Positions 40,993-50,801 of a stretch of 64,000 nucleotides of DNA are shown here, one piece after another. How positions within the stretch are numbered: position 1 is the stretch's first letter; each line of letters starts with the position of its first letter. The notes beneath the pieces are model-generated. The model had not been told where the DNA came from and searched no databases. It saw only the letters and a program-made list of their open reading frames with translations. The DNA comes from CAVQJU01 sp963712905 (GTDB lineage: Bacteria > Acidobacteriota > Vicinamibacteria > Vicinamibacterales > CAVVIG01): NCBI GenBank assembly GCA_963712905.1, contig CAVQJU010000007.1, positions 1 to 64,000 on the forward strand. Reading direction: 5' to 3'. Made by a program: the position numbers and the translations under genes.

Positions 40993-41871
40993 ATGGACAC
41001 ACTCAGCACGGTGGGCATCGTCGCGAAGTCGCGCTTGAGCGCGGCGACGCCTCACCTGCTGGAGGTCGAGGCCTGGCTCGGCGCGCGCAACATCGTCGCG
41101 GTGGTCGAGACGGCGACGGCCGCGTTGATGCCGCCCTCACCAACCCGGGAGGTGGCCGAGAAGCAGGCGCTGGTGTCGCGCGCCGGACTGGTACTGGTGC
41201 TCGGCGGCGACGGCACGCTCCTCAGCATGGCCGATTGCATTGCGCAGGCCGGCAGGCGCGTTCCGATTCTCGGCGTGAACTTCGGCAGCCTCGGGTTTCT
41301 CACCGAGGTCACGCTGCCCGAGTTGTACCCGGCGCTCGAAGCCGCGCTGGCCGGGCGCGCGCACGTCGAGGAACGGCTGATGCTGCGGGCGACCGTCCAC
41401 TCGTCAGCGGCGCCCCAGGTGGGCGTGGCCGTCAACGACGTTGTTATCAACAAGGCCGCGCCCTCGCGCCTCATCAACCTGTCGGTCTTCGTCGGCGACG
41501 AATTCGTCACGAACGTGCGGGCGGACGGCCTGATCATCGCGACGCCCACGGGCTCGACGGCGTACAACCTCTCGGCGGGAGGCCCTGTCGTCGAGCCGAG
41601 CGTGGACGCGATGGTCCTGACGCCCATCGCGCCGCACACGCTGAGCAACCGACCGATCGTCATCCCCGCGTCGGCGACGGTCCGCGTGAAGCCCGTGATC
41701 GGCGATCGCGATGGCGCCTTCGTGACGCTCGACGGCCAGGCCGGGTTCGAACTGCGAGCCGGCGACGAGATCACGGTGGGACGTGCCGCCGAGCCAATGC
41801 GGCTCATTCGTCCCTCGACCCGCAGCTACTTCGAAGTCCTGAGGGAAAAGCTGAACTGGGGACAACGGTAG
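40993..41871 (+). CDS. nadK: NAD kinase
   Basis: 292 residues. Makes NADP from NAD. Motifs: VLVLGGDGTLLSMA (GGDGT loop), GVNFGSLGFLTE, AVNDVVINKA and the DGLIIATPTGSTAYNLSAGGP segment, which is typical of the family. The ORF ends just as the 41870 heptameric repeat begins. Confidence 0.96.
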   Translation: MDTLSTVGIVAKSRLSAATPHLLEVEAWLGARNIVAVVETATAALMPPSPTREVAEKQALVSRAGLVLVLGGDGTLLSMADCIAQAGRRVPILGVNFGSLGFLTEVTLPELYPALEAALAGRAHVEERLMLRATVHSSAAPQVGVAVNDVVINKAAPSRLINLSVFVGDEFVTNVRADGLIIATPTGSTAYNLSAGGPVVEPSVDAMVLTPIAPHTLSNRPIVIPASATVRVKPVIGDRDGAFVTLDGQAGFELRAGDEITVGRAAEPMRLIRPSTRSYFEVLREKLNWGQR

Positions 41872-42031
41872 TCAGTCAGCAGTCAGCAGTCAGCAGTCAG
41901 CAGTCGGCAGTCGGCAGTCGAAAGTAGTGCAGGCCTTCAGGCCTTGCCCAACGGCCCCAGCCCCCAGCCCCCAGCCCCCAGCCCCTAGCCCCTAACCTCT
42001 AACCTCTAACCTCTAACCTCTAACCTCTAGT
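41870..42031. repeat. Compound heptameric repeat block (three units in a row)
   Basis: Three 7-bp arrays follow one another: AGTCAGC/AGTCGGC (41871-41922), AGCCCCC (41956-41990) and CTAACCT (41988-42030). A short palindrome (AGGCCTTCAGGCCT) at 41931-41944 parts the first two. The last array writes the C-terminal LEVRG and stop of TlyA on the minus strand. Confidence 0.9.
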
Positions 42032-42762
42032 CGGAGGTGCAGAAAGAACTCCTGGTTCCCCGTGGCGCCCTTGAGCGCCGACGGCGCCATCGCCACGCGT
42101 TGCAGTCCCGCCGCCGCGGCATGGACGGTCACGCGTTCGATCACCTCGGCGTGCACCGCGGGATCGCTCACCAGGCCGTGCTTGCCTACCTGCTCGCGCC
42201 CGGCTTCGAACTGCGGCTTGACGAGGGCGACGATGTCGGCGCCGGCGGCCAGCAGGGGCGGCAGCGCCGGCAGGATGTGGCCGAGAGAAATGAAGGACAC
42301 GTCGATGGTGACGAGATCGACGGGATGGGGCACGTCGGCCCGAGTCAGCGATCGAGCGTTCACGCCTTCGACAACCGTGACGCGCGGGTCGCTGCGCAGC
42401 CGCCAGTCGAGTTGCGCGCGTCCCACGTCGAGGGCAATCACGCTGATGGCGCCGCGCTGCAGCAGGACGTCGGTGAAGCCGCCGGTGGACGCGCCGACGT
42501 CAAGCGCATGCCTGCCGGCCGGATCCACGCCGAACGCGTCGAGCGCGTGGGCCAGTTTGACCCCGCCGCGGCTGACGTACGGATGATCCGGTTCCGCGAC
42601 CTCGATGCGCGCGTCCTCCGCGACCGCGGTGCCGGCCTTGTTGACCGGCCGATCGTTGACGCTGACGTGGCCGGCCATGATGAGCGCGCGTGCGCGTTCG
42701 CGGGACGCGGCCAGCCCGCGCTCCACCAGCGCCGCGTCGAGCCGGATCTTGCGGGTACTCAT
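42013..42762 (-). CDS. tlyA: TlyA-family rRNA 2'-O-methyltransferase
   Basis: 249 residues. S4 RNA-binding domain (LDAALVERGLAASRERARAL, GHVSVNDRPV) and a FtsJ-like methyltransferase domain with SAM site ALDVGASTGGFTDVLLQRGA and DVSFISLGHILPAL. Methylates rRNA cytidine ribose. The last residues and stop are encoded by the CTAACCT repeat. Confidence 0.93.
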   Translation of the reverse strand: MSTRKIRLDAALVERGLAASRERARALIMAGHVSVNDRPVNKAGTAVAEDARIEVAEPDHPYVSRGGVKLAHALDAFGVDPAGRHALDVGASTGGFTDVLLQRGAISVIALDVGRAQLDWRLRSDPRVTVVEGVNARSLTRADVPHPVDLVTIDVSFISLGHILPALPPLLAAGADIVALVKPQFEAGREQVGKHGLVSDPAVHAEVIERVTVHAAAAGLQRVAMAPSALKGATGNQEFFLHLRLEVRG

Positions 42763-42820
42763 TCATTCACCACGAATACCCAAGAAGGTCCTTCGTGTTC
42801 TTCGTGCCTTCGTGATTTAC
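42763..42820. repeat. Inverted CACGAAG-type element between ispA and tlyA
   Basis: Left arm CACGAATACCCAAGAAGG, right arm CCTTCGTGTTCTTCGTGCC, then TTCGTGA. Same family as 32262 and 33437. Confidence 0.65.
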
Positions 42821-42859
42821 GGGCGCTGGAGGCTGGCCATGCCGCCATTGAAAGCAGAT

Positions 42860-43813
42860 TCAACTGCGCCGCGAGACGACCCATTCGGCGATCGGCGCGA
42901 GCCATCCGCCGCTGAGGCCGGCGGCGTCGAGCGTTGCGTTCGCGCGCGCGATGCAGTCGGCGGCGAGCGCGCGAGACCTGTCGAGGCCGAAGATCGCGGG
43001 GTAGGTCGGCTTCGTGCCGGCGGCGTCCTTCCCTGCGGTCTTGCCCAACTCTTCGGCGCTGCCTTCGACGTCCAGGATGTCGTCCACGATCTGAAAGGCG
43101 AGGCCGATGTCGGTGGCGAATCGATCGATGGCAACCACGGCGGCCTCGCTCCCGCCGGCCATGATCGCTCCGCTGACGGCGGACGCGCGGATGATCGCGC
43201 CCGTCTTGCGCGCGTGCATGGCGGGCAGGCTGTCGGTGTCGAGCGCGGTGCTGTGTCCCGGCACCTGGCCGGCGGCCACCAGATCGATCGCCTGTCCTCC
43301 CACCATCCCCGTGGCGCCTGCCGCCTCCGCGATGACCTTCAGCACCCTCAGCTTCCGGTGGGCGACAACGTCATCGCTTGACACCGGCTCGCGGGCGAGA
43401 AGCGCGAAGGCCTCGGCCTGCAGGCCGTCGCCGGCCAGGATGGCCACGCCGTCTCCGTACACCACGTGAAGCGTCGGGCGCCCGCGCCGCAGCGTGTCGT
43501 TGTCCATCGCGGGAAGATCGTCGTGAATCAGCGAGTACGTGTGAATCAGTTCGATGGCGCAGGCTGCCGGGAGCGCGAGGTCCATCGCCGATGGCGCCGG
43601 CGAGGCGGCTGCGCTCGTGCGGCTGACGATCTCGGCGGCGGCCAGCGTGAGAATCGGCCGCAGACGTTTGCCGCCGGCGAACACGCTGTAGCGCATCGCC
43701 TCGCTGACGATGGCGGGGCAGGCCGGCGGCGACGGCAGGCACTTCTCGAGGGCACCATTCACGCGCGCCCGGGCTTCGTTGAGGAACGCGGCAAGCGGGT
43801 CGGCGGCCGTCAC
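42860..43813 (-). CDS. ispA: Polyprenyl (farnesyl/geranyl) diphosphate synthase
   Basis: 317 residues from the GTG at 43813, four bases past the xseB stop. First Asp-rich motif LIHDDLPAMDND, second FQIVDDILD, and GGKRLRP near the N-terminus are the trans-prenyltransferase motifs. The small residues before the first motif fit a short-chain (C15-C20) product. The xseA-xseB-ispA order is common. Confidence 0.94.
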   Translation of the reverse strand: MTAADPLAAFLNEARARVNGALEKCLPSPPACPAIVSEAMRYSVFAGGKRLRPILTLAAAEIVSRTSAAASPAPSAMDLALPAACAIELIHTYSLIHDDLPAMDNDTLRRGRPTLHVVYGDGVAILAGDGLQAEAFALLAREPVSSDDVVAHRKLRVLKVIAEAAGATGMVGGQAIDLVAAGQVPGHSTALDTDSLPAMHARKTGAIIRASAVSGAIMAGGSEAAVVAIDRFATDIGLAFQIVDDILDVEGSAEELGKTAGKDAAGTKPTYPAIFGLDRSRALAADCIARANATLDAAGLSGGWLAPIAEWVVSRRS

Positions 43814-43817
43814 GAGA

Positions 43818-44069
43818 TCAGCGATCGCGGTCGTCGCCCGAGGCGAGCGTCGTTGGCGCCGGCCTGACATCGCCGCGTTCGCTGAGAATCTCGATGCGCC
43901 GCTCGGCGTCCTCGAGCCGCGCGTGGCAGAACCGTGACAACTGCACGCCCCGTTCGTAAAGAGCCAGCGACTGCTCGAGCGCAAGGTCGCCTTCCTCGAG
44001 CTTCTTGACGACCGATTCGAGCTCGGCGATGGCCGCTTCGAAATCCTTGATGGATGATGCGTCGCTCAT
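43818..44069 (-). CDS. xseB: Exodeoxyribonuclease VII small subunit
   Basis: 83 residues. DFEAAIAELESVVKKLEEGD, then LEQSLALYERGVQLSRFC is the XseB signature. Forms a complex with XseA, whose stop it overlaps by four bases. A polar tail of about 20 residues follows the domain. Confidence 0.95.
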   Translation of the reverse strand: MSDASSIKDFEAAIAELESVVKKLEEGDLALEQSLALYERGVQLSRFCHARLEDAERRIEILSERGDVRPAPTTLASGDDRDR

Positions 44070-45523
44070 TCTGTTCTCGACACCTTAGCCTCAATTTCGC
44101 CGCGGCTCAAGGTCACACGGACGGTATCGCCTGCCGCGACCTCGCCGGCCTCGCGCAAGGCCCGCGTCCGGTCGGCGTTCCAGCAGACCGCGTAGCCCCG
44201 GCCGAGCACCGCCAGCGGGCTGAGCGATTCGAGCCGGCTGGCGCAGCCCCGCAGCGCCGCGTCCGCCTGATGCTGTCTCCGCGCGACCGCGCCCGCGAGA
44301 CGGCCGTCCGCCGCCACGAGGCGCGTTCGAATCGTCCCGAGCCGGCGCGCCAGATTCAGCATGTCCAGCTGCCGCCCGACGGCCTGGAGCCGCCGGATGC
44401 GCGCGCCGATGGCCATCCGCACCGCGTCGTCGAGCGACCGATCGAGCTCCGCGGCACGGCGGCTCTTCATCGCCAGGCGCGCGGCGTATCCCGCCATCGC
44501 GGGCCGGCTGCCGGCCACGTGTACCCGTCGGCTGAGACGTTGCACCCGTCCATGCGCCGCGGCCACCAGCCGCTCGTGCAGGCGATCGATGCGCCCCGCG
44601 AATTCGTCCGTCCGGGCCACGACCAGTTCGGCTGCCGCCGAGGGCGTCGGCGCGCGGACGTCGGCCACGAAATCGGCGATGGTCACGTCGGTCTCGTGAC
44701 CGACCGCCGAGATGACGGGCACCGGCGCGGCGGCAATCGCGCGCGCGACGACTTCCTCGTTGAAGGCCCAGAGATCCTCGATCGACCCGCCGCCTCGTCC
44801 GACGATCAGCACATCCACGCCCGGCACGCGTCCGATGGCGCGCAGCGCACGGGCGATCTCGCCGGCGGCGCCGTCACCCTGCACGCGCGCGGGCCGGATG
44901 ACGACGTGGGCGTTCGCGTGGCGGCGCTTGAGCACGTTGAGGATGTCCCGGATCGCCGCGCCCTCGAGCGACGTCACGATGCCGATCTTGCGCGGCAGCG
45001 CCGGCAGCGGCCGTTTGCGCGCGGCGTCGAACAGCCCCTCGTCCTGCAGTCGCTTCTTGAGTTGGTCGAACGCCAGCTGCAGCGCCCCCAGGCCGTGCGG
45101 CTCCAGGTGCTCGCAGACCAGCTGGTATTCGCCCTTCGGTTCGTAAACGGAGAGTTTTCCGCGCGCGACGACGCGCAGGCCGTCGGCCGGCTTGAACTTC
45201 AGGTACCGCAGGTTCGACCGGAACATGAAGCCGCGGAGCTGGGCCGTCGAGTCCTTGAGCGTGAAGTACAGATGACCGTTCCACGGGCGGCAGTTCGAGA
45301 GCTCGCCCTCCACCCACACCTCGAAGAACTCCGCTTCGAGGTGATCGCGCACCCGGATCGTCAGCTCGGTGACGGTGTGGACACGCCTGATCGGCGGGCG
45401 CTCTGTGATTGGCGGGCGAGGCTCCGCACTGTCGACTGCCGACGGCTGACTGTCGACTGCTCGACGGCTGACTGCCGACTGTCGACTGCCGACTGTCGAC
45501 TTCGGCATCGTCGTCGTCTTCAA
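44066..45523 (-). CDS. xseA: Exodeoxyribonuclease VII large subunit
   Basis: 485 residues from a TTG at 45523 (TTGA overlap with the upstream gene), or from ATG at 45508. OB-fold domain (FFEVWVEGELSNCRPW, HLYFTLKD), nuclease domain with RKIGIVTSLEGAAIRDILN, VDVLIVGRGGGSIEDLWAFN, VISAVGHETDVTIADFVADV. The family normally starts near VHTVTELTIRVRDHL; the 40 residues before it (SAVSRRAVDSQPSAVD) come from a heptameric DNA repeat. Confidence 0.95.
   Translation of the reverse strand: MKTTTMPKSTVGSRQSAVSRRAVDSQPSAVDSAEPRPPITERPPIRRVHTVTELTIRVRDHLEAEFFEVWVEGELSNCRPWNGHLYFTLKDSTAQLRGFMFRSNLRYLKFKPADGLRVVARGKLSVYEPKGEYQLVCEHLEPHGLGALQLAFDQLKKRLQDEGLFDAARKRPLPALPRKIGIVTSLEGAAIRDILNVLKRRHANAHVVIRPARVQGDGAAGEIARALRAIGRVPGVDVLIVGRGGGSIEDLWAFNEEVVARAIAAAPVPVISAVGHETDVTIADFVADVRAPTPSAAAELVVARTDEFAGRIDRLHERLVAAAHGRVQRLSRRVHVAGSRPAMAGYAARLAMKSRRAAELDRSLDDAVRMAIGARIRRLQAVGRQLDMLNLARRLGTIRTRLVAADGRLAGAVARRQHQADAALRGCASRLESLSPLAVLGRGYAVCWNADRTRALREAGEVAAGDTVRVTLSRGEIEAKVSRTE
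45427..45502. repeat. Heptameric repeat, GACTGCC/GACTGTC, in the 5' end of xseA
   Basis: About ten 7-bp units, the reverse complement of the AGTCGGC array seen elsewhere. Read in the xseA frame as QSAVSRR-type residues. Confidence 0.85.
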
Positions 45524-46350
45524 ACGGAAGATCGAACAGGTCGCTCATCGGCTGCGAGCTCGGCGAGCTCGTCCAAACTGTAACTCAGGCGCTCGATGTC
45601 GGTGGCCTTTCCAGTGGCCTCGTCGGCGTCCACGACGACGGCGTTCAGGCGCGGGTTGGCGGTCGCGGTCTCGAAACGAGAAGGCAAGCCGGTCAGAAAA
45701 CGTCCGAGCGCCGGCTCGACTTCGACGCCGATGATGGAATCGTGCGGCCCGGTCATCCCGGCGTCCGTGAGGTAGGCGGTGCCTTTCGGGAGGATCCGCT
45801 CGTCGGCGGTCTGCACGTGCGTATGGGTCCCGACGACGGCCGTGACCCTCCCGTCGAGATGCCAGCCCATCGCGATCTTCTCCGAAGTGGCTTCCGCGTG
45901 GAAGTCCACGAAGATAATGCGCGTCCGCGGGCGCATGGCCTCGATTTCGCGAAGCACGACCGCGAACGGGTCGTCGATCTGCAGCATGAAAACCCGGCCC
46001 ATCGCGTTGATCACGCCGACGGAGTGGCCGTTGCGCGCGCGCGCGACATAGCTGCCGTTGCCCGGCACGCCGGCGGGGTAGTTGGCCGGGCGCAGCAGCC
46101 TTGGTTCCGTGCCGATGTAGTCCAGCGCTTCTTTCTTGTCCCAGATGTGATTGCCCGAGGTCACCACGTCCACGCCCAGGTCGAGGAGCTCGTCGCCGAT
46201 CTCGCGCGTGATGCCGAACCCGGCGGCGGCGTTCTCGCCGTTCGCGATGACGAAATCGATCGCATGGCGGCTGACCAGGGCGGCAAGGCCGGTCCGGACC
46301 AGCTGCCGTCCGGGGCGGCCGACGATGTCGCCGATAAAGAGGATTCGCAT
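45520..46350 (-). CDS. TIGR00282-family metallophosphoesterase (YmdB-like)
   Basis: 276 residues from the ATG at 46350 (MRILFIGDIVGRPGRQL). Metal ligands: GDIVG, IANGENAA, TSGNHIWDKKE, DFHAEATSEK and VGTHTHVQTADE. In Bacillus YmdB is a cyclic-nucleotide phosphodiesterase tied to RNase Y. Here the rny gene is 17 kb away, so no operon link. It shares a divergent promoter with dnaK and precedes xseA with a four-base overlap. Confidence 0.92.
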   Translation of the reverse strand: MRILFIGDIVGRPGRQLVRTGLAALVSRHAIDFVIANGENAAAGFGITREIGDELLDLGVDVVTSGNHIWDKKEALDYIGTEPRLLRPANYPAGVPGNGSYVARARNGHSVGVINAMGRVFMLQIDDPFAVVLREIEAMRPRTRIIFVDFHAEATSEKIAMGWHLDGRVTAVVGTHTHVQTADERILPKGTAYLTDAGMTGPHDSIIGVEVEPALGRFLTGLPSRFETATANPRLNAVVVDADEATGKATDIERLSYSLDELAELAADERPVRSSV

Positions 46351-46461
46351 GAGGGGGTCAGTCGAGTTTACGCGAATCCGGGGGACTTGGAGCGGGCGGC
46401 CGAAGGCGGCTTCTTGTAACCGGCACATCCGCATAGGGATATGGCCAAGCAGTATATGAGT

Positions 46462-46512
46462 GTATATAACGCAGATAATATGCTTGACAAACACTAACTA
46501 CGCGCTTAAACT
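46462..46512. promoter_or_regulatory. Divergent promoters for dnaK and ymdB-type gene
   Basis: Plus strand: TTGACA at 46484-46489, 17 bases, TAAACT at 46507-46512, a near-consensus sigma-70 promoter 45 bases before dnaK. Minus strand: TTGTCA (46490 to 46485), 16 bases, TATATA (46468 to 46463), toward the phosphoesterase. The two -35 boxes overlap, so polymerase cannot sit on both at once. No CIRCE element is seen. Confidence 0.7.
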
Positions 46513-46557
46513 CTTACCAGTTTTCAAACCGATTCGAAGAACGGGAGGTTTATCAAC

Positions 46558-48426
<1,869 letters not shown>

Positions 48427-48433
48427 ATACGCC

Positions 48434-48459
48434 GAGAGCGTCTAAGCGCTCTCATTTTT
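48434..48459 (+). terminator. Rho-independent terminator between dnaK and hsp20
   Basis: Hairpin GAGAGCG-TCTAAG-CGCTCTC followed by ATTTTT. It overlaps the out-of-frame dnaK tail stop. Part of the transcripts may read through into hsp20. Confidence 0.8.
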
Positions 48460-48474
48460 GAAGGAGCACACATC

Positions 48475-48864
48475 ATGACTATCGTTCGTTGGGATCCGTT
48501 TCGCGATTTCGGTTTCACCTCCGGCAACACGTGGGTGCCGCCGGTCGACATCTATCAGACCAGCGAGCACGAACTGGTGCTCAAGGCCGAACTGCCCGAC
48601 CTCTCGCGCGAGGAGATCGACATCACGGTCGAGAACTTCGTGCTGACCCTGAAGGGCGAGAAAAAGCTCGCCGGCGAGGTCAAGGAAGAGCAGTTCCACC
48701 ACATCGAACGGAGCTACGGGTCGTTCAGCCGCTCCTTCTCGCTCCCGAGGACCGTGGACGCGAGCAAGGTGTCGGCCGAGTACAAGAACGGCGTGCTGAC
48801 CGTCAGGCTCCCGCTGCGCGAGGAAGCCAAGCCTCGCCAGATCAAGGTAGACGTGGCGGCTTGA
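48475..48864 (+). CDS. Small heat shock protein (Hsp20/alpha-crystallin)
   Basis: 129 residues. The alpha-crystallin domain starts near DIYQTSEHELVLKAELPDLS and ends with EYKNGVLTVRLPLREEAKPR, with the signature GVLTVRLP. N-terminal WDPFRDF is typical. ATP-independent holdase that keeps proteins for DnaK. AAGGAG precedes the ATG by eight bases. Confidence 0.95.
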   Translation: MTIVRWDPFRDFGFTSGNTWVPPVDIYQTSEHELVLKAELPDLSREEIDITVENFVLTLKGEKKLAGEVKEEQFHHIERSYGSFSRSFSLPRTVDASKVSAEYKNGVLTVRLPLREEAKPRQIKVDVAA

Positions 48865-48950
48865 CAGGTCGGGTAGGCCTGGTAGGTCGGGTAGGCCTGG
48901 TAGGTCGGGTGGGTCAGGTAGGGCGTGTGGGTCGGGTGGCCGGGCAGGTA
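48864..48950. repeat. Tandem repeat, 9-bp/18-bp unit GGTCGGGTAGGCCTGGTA
   Basis: Two to three 18-bp units decaying into GGTCGGGTG words, directly after the hsp20 stop. Similar words run into the end of mltG at 40868-40905. Confidence 0.8.
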
Positions 48951-49018
48951 TCTGCCCTCCGCCCGGCCGGCCCGCCCTTTTCTCGTTTCGTGTCCGCGTG
49001 TTACGCTCTATTCCCGTC

Positions 49019-49291
49019 ATGGACGACGTGAGCGAACTCATCGAATCGGGAGCCGACGGCTCCGAGATCCCTTCCGAGCCGGCGCCTCCTATTGAGAGCC
49101 GGTTTCTGTTTGTCGACGTGGCGGCGCTCCGCGCAAAGCAGTTGCGGCGTGGGGCGCGGCCGAGGGTCGTCGCGGAGGAAGGGCCCCTGCCCCACAAGGC
49201 CGAACGCCTGGCCATGGAAGAAGTCCGGCGCGGCCTGGTCTACTACAACGTGCTGGCGCCTAAGGTTGAGGCCGGGGAGGGCGGAGTTTGA
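49019..49291 (+). CDS. rpoZ: RNA polymerase omega subunit-like protein
   Basis: 90 residues. ESRFLFVDVAALRAKQLRRG, then HKAERLAMEEVRRGLVYYNV resembles the conserved part of omega (A..RARQL..G, ALEEI..G...Y), which helps assemble beta-prime. The N-terminus (DDVSELIESGADGSEI) is an acidic extension. Assignment rests on pattern, so moderate confidence. Followed by a small gene that overlaps by four bases (TTGA). Confidence 0.7.
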   Translation: MDDVSELIESGADGSEIPSEPAPPIESRFLFVDVAALRAKQLRRGARPRVVAEEGPLPHKAERLAMEEVRRGLVYYNVLAPKVEAGEGGV

Positions 49292-49551
49292 CCGAGATTC
49301 AGCAGTTGATCGCCGGAGTCTTGCAGGGCGTGGCGTCGAGCACCGTGTTCATCCTGGCGCTCATGATCGGCTTTTGCACCATCGTCGGCTTCACCAAGCT
49401 CAAGAAGACCGCCGGCAGGACGATGGTCATCAAGAGCCTGGATGAACAGATGACCGGCAAGCCTATGGAATACCTCATGCCGGGGGACCCGCGGGGGCCC
49501 GCCGACCAGCTGCATTCACCGGAACTTGTGGAGGCCGCCGCCCGTAAATAG
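49288..49551 (+). CDS. Small single-pass membrane protein
   Basis: 87 residues from a TTG that overlaps the omega-like stop. One membrane helix (STVFILALMIGFCTIVGFT, about residues 18-36), then a charged cytosolic part (KLKKTAGRTMVIKSLDEQM). No family recognised. Confidence 0.6.
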   Translation: MTEIQQLIAGVLQGVASSTVFILALMIGFCTIVGFTKLKKTAGRTMVIKSLDEQMTGKPMEYLMPGDPRGPADQLHSPELVEAAARK

Positions 49552-49555
49552 GGGT

Positions 49556-49810
49556 ATGTTGTGCCTTCTTTTTGGCATCCTGTTTTTCCCGATCGTCCTT
49601 CCGTTCCTGATCCTCCGGTTCGTTCTGAAGCTCCTGTTCGCCCTCGTCATGGTGCCGTTCGTCCTGTTCGTGGTGGCGGGCGCCCTCTTGATGGCGTTTG
49701 CCGGCGTCATGCTGGCGCTGTTCACCCCGCTGCTGCCGCTGGCGTTCGTCGCGCTGATCATCTGGGCCATCACGCGACACTCTCGGGCTGCCAGCGTAAT
49801 CCCAGGTTGA
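49556..49810 (+). CDS. Hydrophobic small membrane protein
   Basis: 84 residues from the ATG at 49556. Almost wholly hydrophobic, with perhaps three helices (LFFPIVLPFLILRFVLK, VMVPFVLFVVAGALLMAF, LLPLAFVALIIWAI). Five bases after the previous gene. Its 3' end overlaps the converging ATP-grasp gene by 41 bases. Function unknown. Confidence 0.6.
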   Translation: MLCLLFGILFFPIVLPFLILRFVLKLLFALVMVPFVLFVVAGALLMAFAGVMLALFTPLLPLAFVALIIWAITRHSRAASVIPG

Positions 49811-50801
49811 TGATTCGCTGGAGCAGGGCTTCGTAGCTCACGCCCTGCTTCTCGGCTGAGGCCGCGAAGTCTTCTCCCCGCGCAATCTGGGGGTTGGGAT
49901 TCGCTTCGAGCACCCACACGTTCCCCGCTTCGTCCAGCCGCAAGTCGATTCGCGCGTAGCCGCTCAGCTCGAGCGCCCGGTACGCCCGCTTGCACAGGTG
50001 CTGGATCTCGCTGATCTTGGCTTCGGGCAGGTCCACGGTGGGCCCGCTGTCGATGCCGTATTTCTTCTGGTACTTCACGCTCCATTTGACGCGGTCGGTG
50101 GCAATCCGCTTGGCGCCCTCGGGCATGTTCTTGAAGAACAACTCCCAGACCGGCAGTGCCTGGAGCGCCTGGTTGCCGAGAATGCCGACGTAGAGCTCAC
50201 GGCCCTCGATGTATTGCTCGACGATGGCGGCCGTGCCGATGCTGTCGTGGATGAAGGCCACGCGCTCCTTGAGCTTCTCGTCGCTGTCCACCACCGATGC
50301 CTGGGAGATGCCGATGGACGCCTCCTGCGTCAGCGACTTCACAATCAAAGGAAACGTCAGGCGCTTCGGCCGCCGAATCGGCCGGCCGATGCGGAACACC
50401 TCGGACTCGGGCACGTGGATGCGGTGATACGCCAGGAGCTTCTTCGAGAGCGACTTGTCGCGCGCCAGCAGCAGCCCGCGCGGGTTGCAGCCGGTGTAGG
50501 ACAGCTTCAGCAGCTCGAGGTGGCTCACGACGTTCTGGTCGAAGATCGTGACGTCGTCGAAGCCCTCCAGCAGGTTGAAGGAGATGTGGGGCTTCCACTC
50601 CTCCGACGCCCGGCGGATGTCGCCGAGGTCGTCGTGCACGGGCAGCGGCCGGACCTCGTGGCCCATCGCCGTCAGCGTCGAGACGACGTCGTATTCCGTG
50701 CGCCAGGGCGCCGCCGTGATGTCGGTGCCCTCTTCGATGGTGTCGGGCGGCACCAGGTGGCGGTGCATCAGCGCCAGGATGCGCAGCTTGTTGACGCTCA
50801 C
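49770..50801 (-). CDS. ATP-grasp ligase, D-Ala-D-Ala ligase-like
   Basis: 343 residues. The ATP-grasp core is in the C-terminal two thirds: LTFPLIVKSLTQEASIGISQ, VEQYIEGRELYVGILGN, and the metal site YARIDLRLDEAGNVWVLEAN followed by PNPQ. The N-terminal part (SFNLLEGFDDV) resembles D-Ala-D-Ala ligases, but the length is not that of Ddl. It may join an amino acid to a peptide or carrier. The GTG at 50801 overlaps the zinc-peptidase stop, so the two form one unit. Confidence 0.85.
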   Translation of the reverse strand: MSVNKLRILALMHRHLVPPDTIEEGTDITAAPWRTEYDVVSTLTAMGHEVRPLPVHDDLGDIRRASEEWKPHISFNLLEGFDDVTIFDQNVVSHLELLKLSYTGCNPRGLLLARDKSLSKKLLAYHRIHVPESEVFRIGRPIRRPKRLTFPLIVKSLTQEASIGISQASVVDSDEKLKERVAFIHDSIGTAAIVEQYIEGRELYVGILGNQALQALPVWELFFKNMPEGAKRIATDRVKWSVKYQKKYGIDSGPTVDLPEAKISEIQHLCKRAYRALELSGYARIDLRLDEAGNVWVLEANPNPQIARGEDFAASAEKQGVSYEALLQRIINLGLRWQPESVA

